In this document: positions 6,208 through 9,239 of the stretch, in pieces | Position numbering within the stretch: the first letter of the stretch is position 1 | Layout of the letters: each line of letters begins with the position of its first letter | From: Pilimelia columellifera | GTDB lineage: Bacteria > Actinomycetota > Actinomycetes > Mycobacteriales > Micromonosporaceae | Length of the DNA stretch: 9,239 nt | Assembly: GCF_039532605.1 (NCBI RefSeq) | Contig: NZ_BAAARY010000041.1 | Location: 1-9,239, forward strand | Direction: 5' to 3' | Notes under the pieces: model-generated | What the model saw: only the letters and a program-made list of their open reading frames with translations | Databases searched by the model: none | Told to the model about the DNA's origin: nothing | Translations under genes and position numbers: made by a program

Positions 6208-7595
6208 CGACCCCACTGGTGGTCCTTAACGTAGTGGGCCTCACACCGCGGCTGTTGGAGCACATGCCGCGGCTGGCCGCGGTTGGCATAGGCGGATTTC
6301 AGGCAGAGCTGGCCACTGTCCTGCCCGCGGTGACGTGCTCCGTTCAGTCCACCTTCCTCACGGGCGATCTGCCCAGAGACCACGGCATCGTTGCTAATGG
6401 CTGGTACTTCCGGGACCTGGGCGAGGTGCTGCTGTGGCGACAACACAACGCTCTCGTCGGCGGTGACAAGCTCTGGGAGGCCGCCCGTCGGCACCGGCCC
6501 GACTACACCGTGGCGAACGTCTGTTGGTGGTATGCCATGGGTGCTGACGTCGACTGGACGGTGACGCCCCGGCCGATCTATCGCGCCGACGGCCGTAAGG
6601 AACCGGACTGTTACACCCACCCGCCCGCGCTGCGGGACGAGCTGACGGACCGGCTAGGGACATTCCCGCTGTTCTCGTTCTGGGGGCCCGGGGCGGGTAT
6701 CGCCTCCTCGGCGTGGATCTGTGGGGCAGCAGAGTTGCTGATGGAGAACCACAATCCTGACTTGACCTTGGTCTATGTTCCCCAGCTGGACTACGACCTG
6801 CAACGTTACGGTCCGTCCGCTCCGCAGGCGGCGGCCGCGGCCCGCGAACTCGATGCGGTTATCGCGCCGTTGCTGGATGCCGCGACCGCGCGAGGGGCGA
6901 CGGTGGTGGCGCTCTCCGAGTACGGGATCACCGATGTGCACCGGCCTATCGATATCAACCGCGCACTCCGCGCCGAGGGCCTACTGCGGGTCTACTCCCA
7001 GGACGGGATGGAGTACCTGGATCCCTGGACGTCCCGCGCGTTCGCGGTCGTCGATCACCAGGTGGCACACGTCTACGTCCGCGACCCCGACGACGTGACC
7101 CGCGTCGCCGCGCTCTGCGCGGAGCTGCCGGGCGTGGAGATGGTGCTGGACGCTGCGGGTAAGGCCGCGCACGGGCTGGACCACCACCGATCCGGCGAGC
7201 TGGTCCTCGTTGCGGAACCGGACGCGTGGTTCACCTACTACTACTGGCTCGACGATGCGCACGCCCCAGACTTTGCGCGGATTGTCGAGATCCATCGCAA
7301 GCCGGGTTATGACCCCGCCGAGCTGTTGTTCGATCCGGCGAATCCGACCGCCGCGAAGGTACGGGCGGCGAAGGCGCTGCTGCGTAAGAAGCTCGGGATG
7401 CGATATCTGATGAGTGTGGTCGGACTTGACGCGGGCGCCCGTGCGGTCCGTGGCTCGCACGGGAGGCTGCCCGCTGACCCAGCGGACGGCCCGGTCCTGT
7501 TGTGCAGTGATCCAGCTGCCGCCCGCTCGTCGATTGCCGCCACTGAGGTGAAGGGCCTTCTGCTGGGCCTTGCGGGGCTGCCGGACAAGTCCTGA
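6204..7595 (+). CDS. eboF: EboF-like type I phosphodiesterase / nucleotide pyrophosphatase (alkaline phosphatase fold)
   Basis: The protein has 463 residues. PAVTCSVQSTFLTG (41-54) aligns with the nucleophile segment of nucleotide pyrophosphatase/phosphodiesterases and puts Thr44 at the nucleophile position; DHGIVANGWYF (59-69), TPRPIYRADGRK (121-132), LDYDLQRYGP (195-204), SEYGIT (238-243) and VDHQVAHVYV (283-292) follow, with GSHGR near the C-terminus. It should hydrolyse a phosphodiester or pyrophosphate. Two classical metal positions differ: Asn9 in VVLNVVGLTP where the superfamily usually has Asp, and Glu239-Tyr240 where most have Asp-His. I recall the same residues in homologues, so they look like family traits rather than decay. 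There is no signal peptide, so it acts in the cytoplasm or at the inner membrane face. It is the last gene of the operon and is followed by a large inverted repeat. Confidence 0.87.
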   Translation: MTTPLVVLNVVGLTPRLLEHMPRLAAVGIGGFQAELATVLPAVTCSVQSTFLTGDLPRDHGIVANGWYFRDLGEVLLWRQHNALVGGDKLWEAARRHRPDYTVANVCWWYAMGADVDWTVTPRPIYRADGRKEPDCYTHPPALRDELTDRLGTFPLFSFWGPGAGIASSAWICGAAELLMENHNPDLTLVYVPQLDYDLQRYGPSAPQAAAAARELDAVIAPLLDAATARGATVVALSEYGITDVHRPIDINRALRAEGLLRVYSQDGMEYLDPWTSRAFAVVDHQVAHVYVRDPDDVTRVAALCAELPGVEMVLDAAGKAAHGLDHHRSGELVLVAEPDAWFTYYYWLDDAHAPDFARIVEIHRKPGYDPAELLFDPANPTAAKVRAAKALLRKKLGMRYLMSVVGLDAGARAVRGSHGRLPADPADGPVLLCSDPAAARSSIAATEVKGLLLGLAGLPDKS

Positions 7596-7616
7596 CGCAG
7601 CGCCCGGCCGGTGGGT

Positions 7617-7629
7617 CCGTGCGGCACGG
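7617..7629. repeat. Small hairpin between eboF and the phospholipase gene
   Basis: CCGTG 7617-7621 and CACGG 7625-7629 form a five-pair stem with a three-base loop, just outside the larger stem at 7629-7694. It is short enough to be chance in this base composition, but it may add to the terminator. Confidence 0.3.
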
Positions 7630-7694
7630 TGGCGGCCTTGACGCCGATGACCGTGCAGCAAGGTACCTGCACAATCGGGCGCCGAGGCCGCCAC
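7629..7694. terminator. Probable bidirectional terminator between convergent genes
   Basis: Positions 7629-7645 pair with 7678-7694 over 17 positions: 15 Watson-Crick pairs, one G-T and one mismatch (7641 with 7682). The outer nine pairs, GTGGCGGCC with GGCCGCCAC, are perfect. A second stem, GTGCAG 7653-7658 with CTGCAC 7667-7672, caps it. There is no T-run on either strand, as is common for high-GC actinomycete terminators. It sits between the eboF stop (7595) and the end of the convergent phospholipase gene (7741), which is where a shared terminator is expected. Confidence 0.72.
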
Positions 7695-7740
7695 TCGTCG
7701 TTGGTCCCAGGTCGCCGACCGTGCCCGGGATCAGCGCGCG

Positions 7741-8487
7741 TCAGTTGCCGCTGGTGGCGATTCTGGTGAGATCGTCATCGCCGAACGCCGTCACCGCGCC
7801 CCAGTAGGTGCGGGCCGTGCCGTAGCAGGTGTTTCGCGAGGCACCGGCGCCGTAGGCTGCCGCGCAGTTGGTGCGCAGGTCCGCGAGGAGGCCGTCGTCG
7901 CATGCCTTCTTGTGGTCGCCGGGGTTTTCGTAGCACATGTCGTGCCGGGCGCAGGGTCCGCGGAAGTCGGCAGCGAACCAGGAGTCCGGCGAGGCGGTGC
8001 AGAAGTCGTGCAGGGAGCCCTGCTCGGGGGCGTAGACGTAGTTCGACGGGACCTCCACCTTGGAGGAGGCCGTGGCGACCAGTGGCTGCACGCTGCCTTG
8101 GTCGCCGATCGGGTTGTAGACGGCGTTCGTGGTGACCTTGGTGCCGGCACGGGCGTCCACCTCCTGGACCAGCTTGCCGGCGGAGATGCGGTACCAGGTG
8201 GACTGGGGACGAAGCGCGAGGGTGTTCGCCCAGGGCTCGTCGACGACGCCGACGGTCCGCCCGGCGGCGTCTGCGACCACGACGTGCCCGGCGATCCGAC
8301 CGTCGGCGTCGATGTTCAGCGGCTTGAGGTGGCCCCCGGACGGCATGGCGACAGAAACCGGGAAGGTTTGGATCTCGGCCGGCGTGGATCGGGTGGCGGC
8401 GTTAGCGCCGGCGGCTGTTCCGCCGAGTGTGAATATGCAGGCCGTTGCGGCCAGGCCCAGTAGTGCGACCCCGTGACGTTTCTGCAT
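7741..8487 (-). CDS. Secreted prokaryotic phospholipase A2 (Streptomyces type)
   Basis: The 248-residue protein begins with a signal peptide: a basic MQKRHG, a hydrophobic core from about 7 to 23, and probable cleavage near residue 30 (GANA/ATR). The C-terminal third matches bacterial phospholipase A2. LHDFCT (159-164) leads into DFRGPCARHDMCYEN (174-188) with the His182-Asp183 pair, then KACDDGLLADLRTNC (194-208), where Asp197 aligns with the second catalytic Asp, and YGTARTYWGAV (222-232). Six cysteines (163, 179, 185, 196, 208, 221) could form disulfides outside the cell. The family releases the sn-2 fatty acid from phospholipids with Ca2+. Residues 31-150 are extra compared with the roughly 120-residue mature Streptomyces violaceoruber enzyme and may be a prodomain. 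It is convergent with eboF and transcribed alone; no functional link to ebo is visible. Confidence 0.88.
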   Translation of the reverse strand: MQKRHGVALLGLAATACIFTLGGTAAGANAATRSTPAEIQTFPVSVAMPSGGHLKPLNIDADGRIAGHVVVADAAGRTVGVVDEPWANTLALRPQSTWYRISAGKLVQEVDARAGTKVTTNAVYNPIGDQGSVQPLVATASSKVEVPSNYVYAPEQGSLHDFCTASPDSWFAADFRGPCARHDMCYENPGDHKKACDDGLLADLRTNCAAAYGAGASRNTCYGTARTYWGAVTAFGDDDLTRIATSGN

Positions 8488-8490
8488 GTC

Positions 8491-8498
8491 TCTCCCTC
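8491..8498 (-). promoter_or_regulatory. Ribosome binding site of the phospholipase gene
   Basis: On the minus strand this reads GAGGGAGA, with its core about six bases before ATG 8487. It supports the start, which also gives a complete signal peptide. Confidence 0.75.
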
Positions 8499-8648
8499 AG
8501 ATAAGGCTCGTTGTTGAAGCAGCGTCCCTAATGGTCGGTCGGAACGGAACCTCATTTCGGCACATGGCAATGTCGTTTATCCGACAGACCGATCTGGTCG
8601 TGTGCCTGTTGTCGGCTCACCGATGGGCATCGACGGCGCAAACTTTCT

Positions 8649-8674
8649 CGGAACTGAAATCGGGGACTGTTCCG
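8649..8674. repeat. Inverted repeat CGGAAC-N14-GTTCCG
   Basis: Two perfect six-base arms have centres 20 bases apart, about two helical turns. It lies in the divergent spacer and could be an operator for a dimeric regulator. GGAAC is also the usual -35 core of several ECF sigma factors, but no matching -10 was found at a suitable distance. Confidence 0.25.
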
Positions 8675-8901
8675 CACCTTCGACGCGCACCGCGGAGGTT
8701 GATGAACCGACCCTGAGCTGCTCACCATGGATCAATATCGCCTGGTCTCGATTCCCACGGGCGGGCCCGGGTGATCAAGAATCCCACGCGCCGGGACAAC
8801 CTTCCCCCGTCCGGGCGCCCAGTCGGGGACAATGGCCACTGGGTGCACGTGCCGCGCCGGCGGGCCCACTCGACCGCAGACGTTCCAGTTTTCGTAACGC
8901 C

Positions 8902-8910
8902 GGGAGGAAA
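8902..8910 (+). promoter_or_regulatory. Ribosome binding site of the katG fragment
   Basis: GGGAGGAAA contains a full GGAGG core (8903-8907) six bases before ATG 8914. It shows that the katG start is intact even though the gene is broken, and it argues against any start further upstream in the same open frame. Confidence 0.8.
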
Positions 8911-8913
8911 CAG

Positions 8914-9159
8914 ATGAGCGGCACGCAGGACAACGGCCCCGCCAGTGCGCAGGGCGTGGGACAGCAGGCAGCGGCGGGCTGCCCGGTCGCCCCCGACTCC
9001 GTGACCGCCCATGGCAGCGAGAGCGAGAACCCGGCGATCGACTCGCCGAAGCCCAAGACCGGCGGCCGTCCGCGTACGAGTCGGGACTGGTGGCCGAACC
9101 AGCTCGACCTTTCGGTGTTGCACTCCCGTTCTTCCCAGAGCAGGGGAGTTGCCCCTTGA
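8914..9159 (+). pseudogene. katG: Catalase-peroxidase KatG N-terminus, interrupted
   Basis: The frame encodes 81 residues before an in-frame TGA at 9157-9159. AGCPVAPDSV (21-30) and especially RDWWPNQLDLSVLH (57-70) are the N-terminal signature of bifunctional heme catalase-peroxidases, which are normally about 720-750 residues long. Similarity continues as SSQS (about residue 76), where KatG goes on to the '(N/D)PxGxxFdYA' segment; here it changes to RGVAP and stops. All of the heme pocket and catalytic residues are absent. The start and Shine-Dalgarno are intact. The stop coincides with what looks like the left end of an IS3-family element, so the simplest reading is gene disruption by insertion; the remainder of katG may lie beyond the element. 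The KatG identity is secure; the exact junction (9141-9157) is not. Confidence 0.78.
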
Positions 9160-9239
9160 TCGTGGACACCCTGATCATTGGATCGTGTTGATCCATAGGA
9201 CAGGAGTTCCCGTTGGGGACGTCGAAGTACTCGCCTGAG
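9157..9239 (+). mobile_element. Left end of a probable IS3-family insertion sequence (continues past window)
   Basis: From 9157 the DNA reads TGATCGTGGACACC, beginning with the TG dinucleotide typical of IS3-family ends. It is followed by a leader of about 50 bases, a Shine-Dalgarno (GGAG 9203-9206) and the start of an orfA-like frame. KatG homology ends just before this point. The right end, inverted repeat partner and target duplication are outside the window, and the TG end is an estimate. Confidence 0.6.
9213..9239 (+). CDS. IS3-family transposase OrfA, first nine codons
   Basis: TTG 9213, six bases after GGAG 9203-9206, opens (M)GTSKYSPE at the window edge. 'xxKYSPEFRxxAVxL' is the usual opening of the helix-turn-helix OrfA subunit of IS3-family transposases, which binds the element's ends; the catalytic DDE subunit would be encoded by orfB downstream. 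Only nine residues are visible, so the call rests on this short motif together with the interrupted katG immediately upstream. It could also belong to a related HTH transposase. Confidence 0.5.

Larger units (their letters stand above)
8488..8913. other. Gene-free divergent spacer between phospholipase and katG
   Basis: These 426 bases separate two divergent genes and should hold promoters for both. I see no clear -35/-10 pair and no convincing coding frame. There is an imperfect signal: the hexamer CGGAAC occurs at 8540-8545 and 8545-8550 (overlapping), at 8649-8654, and inverted as GTTCCG at 8669-8674. The last two form an inverted repeat with a 14-base spacer. No fur-like regulator gene is present, although katG is often next to one in actinobacteria. 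Lower GC around 8500-8700 fits promoter DNA. Confidence 0.5.

Noticed and set aside
4331..6216. Long minus-strand open frames opposite eboB and eboE
   Set aside because: They lack a ribosome site and any family signature, and lie wholly over well-supported plus-strand genes.
8602..8913. Open frame continuing upstream of the katG start
   Set aside because: No KatG-like residues appear there, while ATG 8914 has an excellent Shine-Dalgarno.
8771..8917. A 48-codon plus-strand frame starting at GTG 8771 and overlapping the katG start as ATGA
   Set aside because: No good ribosome site and no recognised family. The overlap is intriguing but more likely chance; conservation in relatives would be needed to revive it.
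1..9239. CRISPR arrays, tRNA or rRNA genes, and replication origins
   Set aside because: No regularly spaced repeats, cloverleaf-like segments or rRNA-like stretches were seen on either strand.

Overview
The window is high-GC actinomycete DNA. The evidence is strong GC bias at third codon positions, frequent GTG starts, stop/start overlaps between consecutive genes, and products of actinobacterial type: a macrolide-type glycosyltransferase, a Streptomyces-like secreted phospholipase A2 and a KatG N-terminus. The species cannot be named from the sequence alone.

Layout. Positions 2-385 (+) are the C-terminal end of a GT-B glycosyltransferase whose start lies outside the window. Positions 386-581 are a spacer with a candidate housekeeping promoter (434-462) and a structured leader. 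Positions 582-7595 (+) are one seven-gene operon in which every stop overlaps the next start by 1 or 4 bases. Its order is myo-inositol-1-phosphate-synthase-like cyclase, UbiA prenyltransferase (eboC), TIM-barrel isomerase-like protein, eboA, TatD-type hydrolase (eboB), a second TIM-barrel protein (eboE) and a phosphodiesterase/pyrophosphatase (eboF). A large inverted repeat at 7629-7694 lies between eboF and a convergent secreted phospholipase A2 gene at 7741-8487 (-). Positions 8488-8913 hold no convincing gene. A good Shine-Dalgarno then opens a katG reading frame at 8914, which is cut off after about 80 codons where the left end of a probable IS3-family element begins. The window ends nine codons into that element's orfA.

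The main system is an actinobacterial version of the ebo (also edb) cluster. As I recall, ebo clusters occur in cyanobacteria, eustigmatophyte algal plastids and scattered bacteria; the one in Nostoc punctiforme is needed to move a scytonemin precursor to the periplasm, and the one in a Pseudomonas repels nematodes. The core chemistry is unknown to me. Two things stand out here. The EboD position (a sugar-phosphate cyclase of the dehydroquinate-synthase superfamily) appears to be filled by an unrelated sugar-phosphate cyclase of the inositol-1-phosphate-synthase family, and the operon carries a second TIM-barrel protein sharing motifs with EboE. My inference is that the pathway starts from a cyclitol phosphate, that the membrane UbiA enzyme attaches it to a polyprenyl chain, that the TIM-barrel and TatD proteins modify it, and that EboF cleaves a phosphodiester or pyrophosphate. 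No step is demonstrated by the sequence.
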